A stretch of 64,000 nt of DNA from an uncultured Flavobacteriales bacterium (lineage in GTDB: Bacteria > Bacteroidota > Bacteroidia > Flavobacteriales_D > Parvicellaceae): contig CALJHN010000013.1 of assembly GCA_938075455.1 (NCBI GenBank), forward strand, positions 1 through 64,000, in the 5' to 3' direction. The notes beneath the pieces were generated by a model that was not told the origin of the DNA, searched no databases, and was given only the letters and a program-made list of their open reading frames with translations. The first letter of the stretch is position 1; each line of letters begins with the position of its first letter. Shown here piece by piece: positions 25,066 to 33,646 of the stretch. A program made the position numbers and the translations under genes.

Positions 25066-27470
25066 CAAAATTTAAAATTCCATGTAACGCTTGGCAATAT
25101 TGGGAAAAGAGAAACTTGACTTGCTCCAAATTCTGCAGTTCCTAAAAGAGGATCTCCACTAAAATCAAAGAAAATAAAATATGGATTGGCCCTATTATAT
25201 GCATTGTAAACAGATAAATTCCAAGAAGAAGTAACCTTCTTTTTCACTTTCACCACTTTATTAGTTTCTGCATTTAATTTTTCTTTGTAGGGCTTAGAAT
25301 CAATGGTTAAGGAAATGTCTAGTCTATGGTAAGGATTTAATCTGTATTGATTTCTTTTGCTCCAAACAGTAATAATTCTATTTTCTTCTAATGAAAACCA
25401 CCTTCTTTCGGGAAGTGAAATAGCGTTGCCTGTAGCATAAACAAAAACAGCTCCAACATTTACTCTATCATTTATTTGATACTGTCCAACCAAAGAAAGA
25501 TCGTTTCTTCTATCGTACTTTGCTGGAAACCACTCTCCATTATCAATAGCATCAAATTTTCTCATGGTTTTAGAATATGTATAACCAATCCAACCATTGA
25601 AATCGCCAGTTCTTTTTTTAATAAAAAACTCTGCTCCATAAGAATACCCGTTGCCAAAGGTAAGTTGGTTATCTACATTGTTATTTAAATTATCTTCTGG
25701 AAAAGAATTCTCTTTGTACTCAATCAAATTATTCAAATCTTTATAATAAGCTTCTACTGAAGCTTCGTAGTTGTTTTTTAAAAAATTTCTGAAATAACCT
25801 ATGCTATACTGTGTTCCCACCTGTGGTTTTACTTTTTCGGTGCTTGGAAACCATAAGTCTGTAGGTAATGAAACCGATGAAACAGATGCCAAGTGAATAT
25901 ATTGGTAGTTGTGGGCAAATCCAAACTTAAAAGAGGATTTATCAGGCAGTAAATATCTTGCAGAAAATCTTGGCTCAGGACCAAAATAAGTTTTAATAGA
26001 TTCAAAATTGGAATATGTGGTTGTACTATCTGTAGCTCCACTATTTGGATTTTTATAATACCTTGTAAAAGGACCTATGTGCTGGTAAGCTGAAAGTCTA
26101 AATCCTACATTAATTTTAAAGTCTTCATTAATATCCCATTCGTCCTGAAAGTAAATAGCATACTCGTTTCCAAAAATCTTTACTTCATCTACAGTAGTAA
26201 ATTCAACATCGCCAGAGCTAGCAGATAAACTTGATGGAACAAAACGATGAAAAGTATAGTTCCAACCAAACTTAAAATTATGTAAAGAGTTGTGGTAATA
26301 AGTATAGTCTTGCTTAAGATTTATATCTCTTATTCCGGAACCCAACCTAAAATTAAACCCATTAGAACCTCCTTCAAAAGCAAAATTATAATCTGTAAAA
26401 ACAGCTGTAGTGTTTACAAATAACCTATCATTAAATAAATGGTTCCATCTAAGTGAAGCAGTAGCATTTCCCCATGGAACATTGAAATTAAAATCTAAAT
26501 CTTGGTTTTTAAATGAAAAAATGTCTCTTCCAAAATAACTACTTAAATACAATCGGTCTTTATCTGAAAGCCTCCAGTTGAGTTTTGCAGTAAGATCAAA
26601 AAAATAGTAGCCTGAACCTTTAGAAGGAGAAGTTTCGGGAATAAATGGCTCTGCTAAGACGTCAATATAGGTTCTTCTTCCCGAAATAATATAAGACGCA
26701 GTATCTTCTTTAATCGGCCCTTGTAGAGTTAGTCTAGATGCTATTACTCCTATTCCACCATCTGCCTGAAATGATTTGTAGTTGCCATCTTTCATGGTGA
26801 TGTCCAGAACTGAAGACAATCTTCCCCCGTAATTAGACGGCATTCCTCCTTTTATAAGAGAAACATTTTTTATGGCATCTGCATTAAAAACAGAAAAGAA
26901 ACCAAATAAATGGGAAGCGTTGTATACAGTGGCTTCGTCTAATAATATAAGATTTTGATCGGGACCACCTCCTCTTACATAGAAACCAGTATTACCCTCA
27001 CCTCCAGATGAAACACCTGGCAAAAATTGAATGGTTTTTAGTACATCTACTTCTCCCATAAATGCTGGAATTGTTTTGATTTTATCCATGGACAAATCAA
27101 TCTTTCCCATTTGGGTTCCTTTGGTATTTTCATCGCTCTCTTTGGCTTCTACCACTACCTCATCTAAAATATCTTGACTTTCCGATAATTCTACATTTAA
27201 CCTAATGGATTCTGAAAATTGAACATTTTTAACAACGCTAGAATATCCTACATATGAGTATTTAACATCGTATTGACCAGCATTTAGAGAAATTGAGTAA
27301 TATCCATAAACGTTGGTAGAAACTCCTTTAGATTCTTTTTCTATAAAAATACTTACCCCAATTAATGCTTCCCCAGTTTTGGAATCTTTTACGTATCCAC
27401 TTAAAGTATGGTTTTGGGAAACTACAAATAGCGGAAAAAAAACGAAATAACAGAGTAAATTTTTAAACAC
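25065..27470 (-). CDS. TonB-dependent receptor with CarboxypepD-reg-like N-terminal domain
   Basis: 801 residues. Signal peptide (1-18), a carboxypeptidase-regulatory-like beta-sandwich (about 20-105, HTLSGYVKDSKTGEALIGV), plug (about 125-235, GFYVRGGGPDQNLILLDEATVYN), then a barrel ending in TWNFKF. The start is GTG: no in-frame ATG lies before an upstream stop codon. A -7-like TATTTTCG (27482-27475) lies 4 nt before it. The stop codon overlaps the DUF4249 start, so the pair forms a coupled importer. The substrate is unknown; there is no riboswitch here. Confidence 0.92.
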   Translation of the reverse strand: MFKNLLCYFVFFPLFVVSQNHTLSGYVKDSKTGEALIGVSIFIEKESKGVSTNVYGYYSISLNAGQYDVKYSYVGYSSVVKNVQFSESIRLNVELSESQDILDEVVVEAKESDENTKGTQMGKIDLSMDKIKTIPAFMGEVDVLKTIQFLPGVSSGGEGNTGFYVRGGGPDQNLILLDEATVYNASHLFGFFSVFNADAIKNVSLIKGGMPSNYGGRLSSVLDITMKDGNYKSFQADGGIGVIASRLTLQGPIKEDTASYIISGRRTYIDVLAEPFIPETSPSKGSGYYFFDLTAKLNWRLSDKDRLYLSSYFGRDIFSFKNQDLDFNFNVPWGNATASLRWNHLFNDRLFVNTTAVFTDYNFAFEGGSNGFNFRLGSGIRDINLKQDYTYYHNSLHNFKFGWNYTFHRFVPSSLSASSGDVEFTTVDEVKIFGNEYAIYFQDEWDINEDFKINVGFRLSAYQHIGPFTRYYKNPNSGATDSTTTYSNFESIKTYFGPEPRFSARYLLPDKSSFKFGFAHNYQYIHLASVSSVSLPTDLWFPSTEKVKPQVGTQYSIGYFRNFLKNNYEASVEAYYKDLNNLIEYKENSFPEDNLNNNVDNQLTFGNGYSYGAEFFIKKRTGDFNGWIGYTYSKTMRKFDAIDNGEWFPAKYDRRNDLSLVGQYQINDRVNVGAVFVYATGNAISLPERRWFSLEENRIITVWSKRNQYRLNPYHRLDISLTIDSKPYKEKLNAETNKVVKVKKKVTSSWNLSVYNAYNRANPYFIFFDFSGDPLLGTAEFGASQVSLFPILPSVTWNFKF

Positions 27471-27624
27471 GGAGCGAAAATAATAAGTTTTGTTTAATTA
27501 TCAACACAAAAGGCTAAACAATTTTAATTTTTCAAGGAGTTTTGATTTTTGTAAGCTTCAAAAACAAAGAATTTCAATTAAGATGTAATAAAAAAAAGAA
27601 GTTTAATCAATGAGAATTAAAATT

Positions 27625-28800
27625 CTAGAAACTAAACATAGTTCTTAAGAAAATAGCCGAACCCATAGACTGGAATTTAGTATTTAACTCACCAAATGCA
27701 GATTGTGCAGTAAGCATCAACTCCCAATCGTCATTAATATTATAAACTATAGAAGGCATAAAAAGAGCCAAATTAATTCCTTGCATATAAAATACAGCAA
27801 ATGATCCGTTAAGAGCAGGGTTAAATACACCACTAACCTGACCAAAATAAGTCCACTTAGATGGCATTAAAGATTTTGCAGAAATATCACCAATAAAAGT
27901 TTGGAATAAATTAGAAGAATTTATTGGTTTATTTTTTCCTGAGCTATTGTAAAGAATTGAAGCATTGATGTAAGTTCCTTTTTTAAAGGAATAATCTAAA
28001 GTGGAAGATAAACTTAAAGCACCATCACTTTCAAAAAATTTAGTTTTAGGTTGAAAATAAGATATTTCAGTTTTAAATCCTGCATTTTTAATGTTTCCAG
28101 CCCATGCGGTTCCAATAGCAATATCTTTAAAATAGTTGGCGGCAAGAAATTGGAAATCGTATTTCCATTTATTGAATTTCCATAATCCAGCTATTACAGA
28201 ACTATCAAAGGAATTTCCAATTTGAACAGCTCCTTCAAAACTAGACATATCGTCTCCATAATATTGAAATCTAACTGCATCTACTCCGGGTCTTTCTTGG
28301 TAGTCAAAATCAACCAAACTATAAGCGTTAAATAAATCGTTGGGATTAAAAGCCAGATTAACTCCCCAATTTATTCTTTGTCTACCCACAGTTAGCTCCC
28401 AATTATCGTCACTGTATCTCATATATGCTCTGTCTAAAATTGAATGAATAACCAAAGGACTTCTATCCAAAGAAACAAAAGACAAATCTACTTGACCATT
28501 GTCTTTTTCTAATTGTTTACCTAAATAGGGATTTAAACGGGTTACTTCCCCATAAAATATTCTATTTCGCATTTCAATAACAGTAGTTATTTTATCGCTT
28601 AGATATGCTTTGAATCTTATTCTATTGTGAATTAGATTATCTGTAATTAAAGAATCTAAATCTACAACTGATGCAGTATTCATATACTTTACAAAGCCAG
28701 AAAGCTCAACTTTTTCCTTCCATTTATTTTTTTTATTTTCTTGAGAAAAAAATGAAAAACTAAAAGAAAATAATAGAAAGCATAAAAAATAAATTCTCAT
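27625..28800 (-). CDS. Outer-membrane beta-barrel protein of the TetR export operon
   Basis: 391 residues. Signal peptide (1-20, FFSQ) followed by alternating amphipathic strands throughout and a terminal Phe (RTMFSF), as expected of an outer-membrane barrel. The stretch VGRQRINWGVNLAFNPNDLFN resembles porin-like DUF1302-type proteins, though I cannot assign a family firmly. It is the last gene of the TetR operon, 1 nt after the ATPase gene, so it is likely the outer-membrane element that receives or releases what the ABC system and LolA-like protein move. Confidence 0.75.
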   Translation of the reverse strand: MRIYFLCFLLFSFSFSFFSQENKKNKWKEKVELSGFVKYMNTASVVDLDSLITDNLIHNRIRFKAYLSDKITTVIEMRNRIFYGEVTRLNPYLGKQLEKDNGQVDLSFVSLDRSPLVIHSILDRAYMRYSDDNWELTVGRQRINWGVNLAFNPNDLFNAYSLVDFDYQERPGVDAVRFQYYGDDMSSFEGAVQIGNSFDSSVIAGLWKFNKWKYDFQFLAANYFKDIAIGTAWAGNIKNAGFKTEISYFQPKTKFFESDGALSLSSTLDYSFKKGTYINASILYNSSGKNKPINSSNLFQTFIGDISAKSLMPSKWTYFGQVSGVFNPALNGSFAVFYMQGINLALFMPSIVYNINDDWELMLTAQSAFGELNTKFQSMGSAIFLRTMFSF

Positions 28801-28801
28801 T

Positions 28802-29485
28802 TTATTGCTTTTTGTCCGAAAGAATTTTCCCGTCCTCCAAAGTAATTATTCGTTTTGCTCTATCTATAACTCTTTGGTCGTGCGTAGAAAAGATAAAAGT
28901 CATATTCTCTTCCTTATTTAGTTTATACATAATATCTAAAAGGTTAGAGGTAGATGTAGAATCTAAATTAGCAGTAGGTTCATCTGCTAGTACAAATTTT
29001 GGTTTTGAAGCCAATGCTCTAGCTACTGCTACTCTTTGCTGCTGACCACCCGATAGTTGTCCTGGTCGTCTATTTATTTGATCTGATAGACCAACCGCAT
29101 TTAAAAGTTCTTCAGCCCTAGATTTTCTATCGCTTGCAGAATCTCCCTGCATCAACATAATAAACTCTACATTTTCTTTTGCCGTCAATACAGGAATTAA
29201 ATTATAAGCCTGAAAAACAAAACCTATGTTGCGCAATCTAAAATCTATAAGTTCATTGGACTTTAGATTGGTAATATCGGTATCGTTAATGACAACTTTT
29301 CCTGATGTTGGCGTGTCTAGTCCACCAATAGAATTTAAAAATGTGGTTTTACCAGAGCCGGAAGGACCAACTATTGCAGTAAACTCCCCTTGCTGAAAAT
29401 TAATAGACACATCATTTAGGGCCTTTACTTCAATATCTCCTTGTTGGTATATTTTAATTAAATTATTTGTTTCAATTACATTCAT
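28802..29485 (-). CDS. ABC transporter ATP-binding protein, LolD/MacB type
   Basis: 227 residues: Walker A GPSGSGKTT, Q-loop FVFQAYNLIPVLTAKENV, signature LSGGQQQRVAVARAL, Walker B FVLADEPTANLD and the H-loop FSTHD. This is the MacB/LolD subgroup, in which ATP hydrolysis drives extraction or export work by FtsX-like permeases instead of classical import. It is encoded between two such permeases and the barrel protein, with 11 nt and 1 nt spacing. Cytoplasmic face of the inner membrane. Confidence 0.95.
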   Translation of the reverse strand: MNVIETNNLIKIYQQGDIEVKALNDVSINFQQGEFTAIVGPSGSGKTTFLNSIGGLDTPTSGKVVINDTDITNLKSNELIDFRLRNIGFVFQAYNLIPVLTAKENVEFIMLMQGDSASDRKSRAEELLNAVGLSDQINRRPGQLSGGQQQRVAVARALASKPKFVLADEPTANLDSTSTSNLLDIMYKLNKEENMTFIFSTHDQRVIDRAKRIITLEDGKILSDKKQ

Positions 29486-29496
29486 ATTTATAAGTT

Positions 29497-30717
29497 TTAT
29501 AGTGCTCTAACTGCTTCAGCAGGATTTAATTTCAAAGCTCTTCTTGCAGGAATTAAGGATGAGAAAAAAGTTACAATCAAAGTCAAAATGGTAATGTTTA
29601 TATAATTGTCGAAAGATAATTTGGTAAAAATTCTTGTTCCAATTCCAAGTTCTTCTAATCCTTCGCCAACAGAAGAAAGGTCTATACCATGAATTCCAAA
29701 ATAAGAGATGAAAGAATAGGATAAAAATATACCTATTGGAGCTGCAACTAAAGAAATAAATAGAGTTTCAAAAACCACCATGAAAAATACTTTTCTTTTA
29801 TTAAGCCCCACAGACATTAACATACCCAACTCTTTTTTTCTTTCCAATACTGCCATAAGCATGGTATTGATAATCCCGAAAGAAAGTGCTATTAAAATAA
29901 TACCCATAAAAATATAGATAACACTTCCCATGATTTCTTGTGCATAACTTAACTCAGGGGCAATCTGTCCCCAAGATTCTATCTTATTATTTGGGAAACT
30001 TTTACTTAGACCATCTACTTTACTATCTACTATATTTAAATCTTCACATATTATTCCTATTTCGTGAATAGCAGAACTGTTGGCTAATATTTTTTGTAAA
30101 TCTTCTCTTTTCATAAAGATATTGGTTCTATCAAATAAGGTACTAGCTGTTTTAAAAATACCCTCCACTTTTAGTTTGATTCGTTGCTGGTCCCCATTTT
30201 CATCCACAAATGTTAAATAGATTTTCTTTTTAATATCTAATTGCAATTTCTCTGCTAATTTTTTACCAATTAAAGCAGGTTTACTCTTAATACTAGTAAA
30301 GTAAGTTCCCTTGACCATGCTGGTATGCACATTAGTAACTTTTGATTCTGATGTGGGATCAATTCCAATTAGACGAATTCCAGCTGAGCCATGGGCTGTC
30401 GATGCCATTCCAGAGATAATTGTTCTTGAACTAAATGCCTTAATAGTTTGGTCATTTTTAAGCGAAACTTTAAGAGAATCAATGTTTTCTACAGTATGCT
30501 TTATATCAAAGTTTTCATTAAAAGATGGATGATGAATTTGAATATGGGAAAGATAGGAATCCACTGCACTATCCATTCTCTGATCATTTAAACCCAACAT
30601 CATAGAAACAGTAAAAAGACCTGAAAAAAGACCTAAAACCATAGAAACAATCACTGTTAAACTCCTCAGCTTATTTCGCCAAATATTTCGCCATGCTATT
30701 TTTATTACTGTTTTCAT
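29497..30717 (-). CDS. ABC permease, FtsX/LolC-E type (second copy)
   Basis: 406 residues. One N-terminal helix (about 18-40) after the amphipathic IAWRNIWRNKLRS, a large periplasmic domain (about 45-265), and three C-terminal helices (about 270-400) with INTMLMAVLERKKELGMLMSVG and the closing LIPARRALKLNPAEAVRAL. This is the layout of LolC/LolE and MacB. It is a distant paralogue of the neighbouring permease (same N-terminal WRNIWRNK motif), so the transporter is probably a heterodimer like LolCE with the LolD-type ATPase. Confidence 0.92.
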   Translation of the reverse strand: MKTVIKIAWRNIWRNKLRSLTVIVSMVLGLFSGLFTVSMMLGLNDQRMDSAVDSYLSHIQIHHPSFNENFDIKHTVENIDSLKVSLKNDQTIKAFSSRTIISGMASTAHGSAGIRLIGIDPTSESKVTNVHTSMVKGTYFTSIKSKPALIGKKLAEKLQLDIKKKIYLTFVDENGDQQRIKLKVEGIFKTASTLFDRTNIFMKREDLQKILANSSAIHEIGIICEDLNIVDSKVDGLSKSFPNNKIESWGQIAPELSYAQEIMGSVIYIFMGIILIALSFGIINTMLMAVLERKKELGMLMSVGLNKRKVFFMVVFETLFISLVAAPIGIFLSYSFISYFGIHGIDLSSVGEGLEELGIGTRIFTKLSFDNYINITILTLIVTFFSSLIPARRALKLNPAEAVRAL

Positions 30718-30718
30718 A

Positions 30719-31936
30719 TTATCTTTTCATGGCTTTAACTGGGTTCAACTTATAAATTGTAATAATAGGATAGATGCAAATAAATAGTGAAATAAAGAAT
30801 ATAATTAACCCATGGGTAATTGGAATATCGTAAGAACTCATAAATGGAATGATAGCTTCAAATCCTTGATTTTCCATCATTTCAGCTTGTTCTGCAGGAA
30901 ATTCTAACGGATTGTTGTGAAAATGGATAACAAGTGGCCTAGATAAGACAATACCTAAAAGCACTCCAATTGAGGTTAAGAAAATAGTTTCGTAAACCAT
31001 AGATATCATTAATTTAATTTTTTTCATACCAATAGAAACTACTACACCAAATTCGTATTTTCTTTCTTGAGTCATCATTAGTACGGTTCCAAAAATTCCA
31101 AAGGTTATAATCATATATAAAATAAAAATCGTCACAAGGCCACCAGCACTATCGGCTTGAATAACTTGCTGGATTTCTGGCATCATTTCTTGCCATGTCA
31201 TAATTTCATATTCCTCATTTAAATTCTTACTTAAAGAAGAAACTATATTTTGTTCATCGCTATATTCCTTCTTATTAATAACCAAATGTGTCATTAAATT
31301 ATTTGCCGATAGAAAATCTTGAGCAGTAGGCAGCGACATGAACACACTTACATTATTTAAGTTAGGATTTTTCATGTCTAAAATTCCACAAACAGTAAAA
31401 GCTCCAACGGCTTGCATTCCATGATATCCTTGACCAACAAAAATTAAAGTATCTCCTACTTTCAAATTGTAATATTTGGCAATTCCTTTTCCAATATTAA
31501 CAGAGCTTGAATTTTTAGTCAATAGTTCTCCATCTACTAATCTTTTATTCCAATCGGTCATTAATTGTTCTTTATCTGGTTCTATTCCATTGACAAAAAC
31601 AAATTTTGACAAATCTTTAAAGGAAGATAAGCACCCACTTTGAAGTCTTTTGGTGTTGTGGTCAACCTCTTGATTGATTTCAATTTTCTCAATTAATGAA
31701 TCGTTATATTCAAAAGCATTATCTATGGTTTGTTCTTCCCAATATCCATTAGAATGAATTTGAATATGGCCAGAATAAGAGCCAACAATATTTTGAATCA
31801 TATTGTCATACATTCCCAATTGTAAAGAACGCATTACAACGGCTAAAAATACAGCAATCACAATAGCTGTAATGGTTATGATACTTCTCTTTTTATTACG
31901 CCAAATATTTCGCCAAGCAAGTTTAATTAACATCAT
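30719..31936 (-). CDS. ABC permease, FtsX/LolC-E type (first copy)
   Basis: 405 residues with the same layout: LIKLAWRNIWRNKKRS and helix 1, a periplasmic domain of about 220 residues, three C-terminal helices with GTVLMMTQERKYEFGVVVSIGMKK and the end motif YPIITIYKLNPVKAMKR. There are two possible ATG starts in tandem (31936 and 31933). It begins directly after the stop codon of the LolA-like gene and is followed 1 nt later by the second permease. Probably extracts a lipid-anchored or amphiphilic substrate from the inner membrane. Confidence 0.92.
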   Translation of the reverse strand: MMLIKLAWRNIWRNKKRSIITITAIVIAVFLAVVMRSLQLGMYDNMIQNIVGSYSGHIQIHSNGYWEEQTIDNAFEYNDSLIEKIEINQEVDHNTKRLQSGCLSSFKDLSKFVFVNGIEPDKEQLMTDWNKRLVDGELLTKNSSSVNIGKGIAKYYNLKVGDTLIFVGQGYHGMQAVGAFTVCGILDMKNPNLNNVSVFMSLPTAQDFLSANNLMTHLVINKKEYSDEQNIVSSLSKNLNEEYEIMTWQEMMPEIQQVIQADSAGGLVTIFILYMIITFGIFGTVLMMTQERKYEFGVVVSIGMKKIKLMISMVYETIFLTSIGVLLGIVLSRPLVIHFHNNPLEFPAEQAEMMENQGFEAIIPFMSSYDIPITHGLIIFFISLFICIYPIITIYKLNPVKAMKR

Positions 31937-32680
31937 CTATTTTAATCTTGATACATATTGTGTTGTAAAATAATTTGAAGGTATTTCCTTATCAAATTCC
32001 CAAGAATTGTATTCAATTACTGTTTTATTACCTTCATCCTCCAAAGGAATAAATTCAATTTTGGAAGGAAGTTTTTTATTGCCAAACATTTTAAAATTGT
32101 ATCCATTCATTAAATTAACTAGCTCTTCATCTTCATCATAAAACTCTACTTTTAACTGCATATAATCCGATTTATCTATCCAAACAATCAACTTCCCCCA
32201 AACTACGGTAGCCTCTTCATTGGGTAATAATTCTAATTTCCAACAGTTCAATCCCTCTACTATTTCTTCTTCAATAATTTTATGGGAATAATCTACCACC
32301 ATAGAAGATTGTTTGACCAAATCATCGTTGGTTAAATCTGTTCCCATAAAGCTTTGAGTCATCATAGATGGTGGAAGTTTTATAGTTCTTTCTAAAGAAG
32401 GTAAGTAATTCCAAACTTCATTTTTTCTCTTTAAAAAAACAGAACCTTTTTCTTTAGCAGGGCTAGTGACCAAAGAAACTGAATAATCAGTTCCTTCTGA
32501 CCAGCTTTTCATAGTCATGGTCTTTTTCCATTTTGGTCTAACTATGGTTATAGTCATTTCAGTATAGGAAGATTCTCCTCTTAATTTAGCATCTGCCTTA
32601 TGAATAATTTCTAATGCTGTTTGGCTATAAATATTAAGAGAACTGAATAATATTATTAGAATACTAATTTTTTTCATCAT
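31937..32680 (-). CDS. LolA-like outer-membrane lipoprotein-sorting protein
   Basis: 247 residues, signal peptide (about 1-20, NIYSQ). The core has SYTEMTITIVRPKWKKTMTMKSW, the PAKEKGSVFLKRKNEVWNYLP strand and SMMTQSFMGTDLTNDDLV, the pattern of the LolA-like family (PF17131) that shares the LolA/LolB hydrophobic-cavity fold. It is presumably a periplasmic carrier working with the two permeases and ATPase encoded next. The ATG overlaps the tetR stop codon (ATGA), so regulator and carrier are co-translated. Confidence 0.87.
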   Translation of the reverse strand: MMKKISILIILFSSLNIYSQTALEIIHKADAKLRGESSYTEMTITIVRPKWKKTMTMKSWSEGTDYSVSLVTSPAKEKGSVFLKRKNEVWNYLPSLERTIKLPPSMMTQSFMGTDLTNDDLVKQSSMVVDYSHKIIEEEIVEGLNCWKLELLPNEEATVVWGKLIVWIDKSDYMQLKVEFYDEDEELVNLMNGYNFKMFGNKKLPSKIEFIPLEDEGNKTVIEYNSWEFDKEIPSNYFTTQYVSRLK

Positions 32681-33249
32681 TTTAAAAATTGTTTTTTTAG
32701 AATACTTTTCACTTTATCTATTGGATAATTAGGGTTTAGAGCTACATGCAATTGGACCCCTTCTAAGCTTGAAAAAAAATAATGCATCATTCCCTCTGGA
32801 TCGTCGTATTTTTTAATTTCAAAAAACTTCATGACATTATTCATAAAAGGTTCGGCTTTTTGGATCATTATTTTAGTCATAAGATCCAAAACTATTGATT
32901 GGGATGACAAAGCGAATAAAAGTTTAGCTCGAGCTTTATCTTCAAGGATAAATTCAAAAGATTGGTCAATAAAATATTCAATATGACTATCATTTGGAAT
33001 AGAACCAATAGGAGGATATTTTTCCATATACCTATCCATAATATTGGTCATAACATTACGTAACAAGTCTTCTTTACTTTCAAAGTAATTATATATAAGT
33101 CCTTTAGAAATATTTGCTTTATTAGCAATTTTGTTAACCGAACTAGCATGGTATCCCTCTTGGGCAAAAACTTTTAAAGCAGTTCTTAGGATAAGATATT
33201 TCTTCTCTTCTCTTATTATTTTATTTTGAGTAACTGTCTTTGGACACAT
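32677..33249 (-). CDS. TetR/AcrR family transcriptional regulator
   Basis: 190 residues. The N-terminal HTH is typical: ILRTALKVFAQEGYHASSV, then NKIANKANISKGLIYNYFESKEDLLR. The C-terminal ligand-binding half is variable, with a final helix region HYFFSSLEGVQLHVALNPNYP. It is the first gene of the export operon and a perfect-looking TetR operator covers its own promoter 3 nt upstream of the ATG, so negative autoregulation of the whole operon is very likely. The ligand is unknown, possibly a membrane-active compound or fatty acyl derivative. Confidence 0.94.
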   Translation of the reverse strand: MCPKTVTQNKIIREEKKYLILRTALKVFAQEGYHASSVNKIANKANISKGLIYNYFESKEDLLRNVMTNIMDRYMEKYPPIGSIPNDSHIEYFIDQSFEFILEDKARAKLLFALSSQSIVLDLMTKIMIQKAEPFMNNVMKFFEIKKYDDPEGMMHYFFSSLEGVQLHVALNPNYPIDKVKSILKKQFLK

Positions 33250-33251
33250 TT

Positions 33252-33273
33252 TTTGACTGAACGTTTAGTCAAA
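33252..33273 (-). promoter_or_regulatory. TetR operator palindrome
   Basis: TTTGACT-G-AACGTT-T-AGTCAAA spans 22 bp with one mismatched pair (33259/33266). It has the length and dyad form of TetR/AcrR operators, overlaps the TTTG half of the -7 box and the expected transcription start, and lies 3 nt from the tetR ATG. Confidence 0.85.
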
Positions 33274-33301
33274 GATAAATTAAAAAAAAAGGATTACCAA
33301 A
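33270..33301 (-). promoter_or_regulatory. Promoter of the tetR-export operon
   Basis: On the minus strand, TTTG (33301-33298) and TATCTTTG (33277-33270) are separated by 20 nt, a full match to the Bacteroidota consensus. The operator covers the downstream half, so a bound repressor would block initiation. Confidence 0.75.
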
Positions 33302-33643
33302 TTAACCACCCTTATATTTTACAGTGGCACCTAGTTTTTCTAAAAATTTAGAAACTTTATCTCTTTGATTTCCCTGAACATAGATTTCTTTATTTTTATA
33401 TCCTCCTCCTACACCACAAAGTTGTTTTAATTTTTTTGCCAATTCTTTGGCGTCTTCATCAGATCCTATAAATTCTTCAATTATAGTAACTGACTTCCCT
33501 CCTCTGTTCTTTCTATCGATAGAAACATATAATTTTTGTTCATTAAAAGGAATTAATATTTCATCATCCGAGGGTTCCTCAAAATCAAAATGAGGATTCG
33601 TTGAGTAAACTACATTTACACGATTTTTTTTGGATTTCCCCAT
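33302..33643 (-). CDS. SUI1/eIF1-like translation factor (YciH family)
   Basis: 113 residues with the SUI1 core: LYVSIDRKNRGGKSVTIIEEF, AKELAKKLKQLCGVGGGYKN and the final IYVQGNQRDKVSKFLEKLGATVKYKGG. Bacterial SUI1 proteins resemble archaeal/eukaryotic eIF1; in E. coli YciH influences initiation fidelity and stress translation, but the role in Bacteroidota is unknown. Leaderless mRNAs appear common in this window, which makes an initiation-fidelity factor of some interest. It starts 3 nt after the DUF389 gene and is probably co-transcribed with it. Confidence 0.9.
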   Translation of the reverse strand: MGKSKKNRVNVVYSTNPHFDFEEPSDDEILIPFNEQKLYVSIDRKNRGGKSVTIIEEFIGSDEDAKELAKKLKQLCGVGGGYKNKEIYVQGNQRDKVSKFLEKLGATVKYKGG

Positions 33644-33646
33644 TAT

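Noticed and set aside
27541-27575. TTTTTG/CAAAAA hairpin upstream of the TonB receptor
   Set aside because: Only six AT-rich pairs and no following T run in either direction; not convincing as a terminator.
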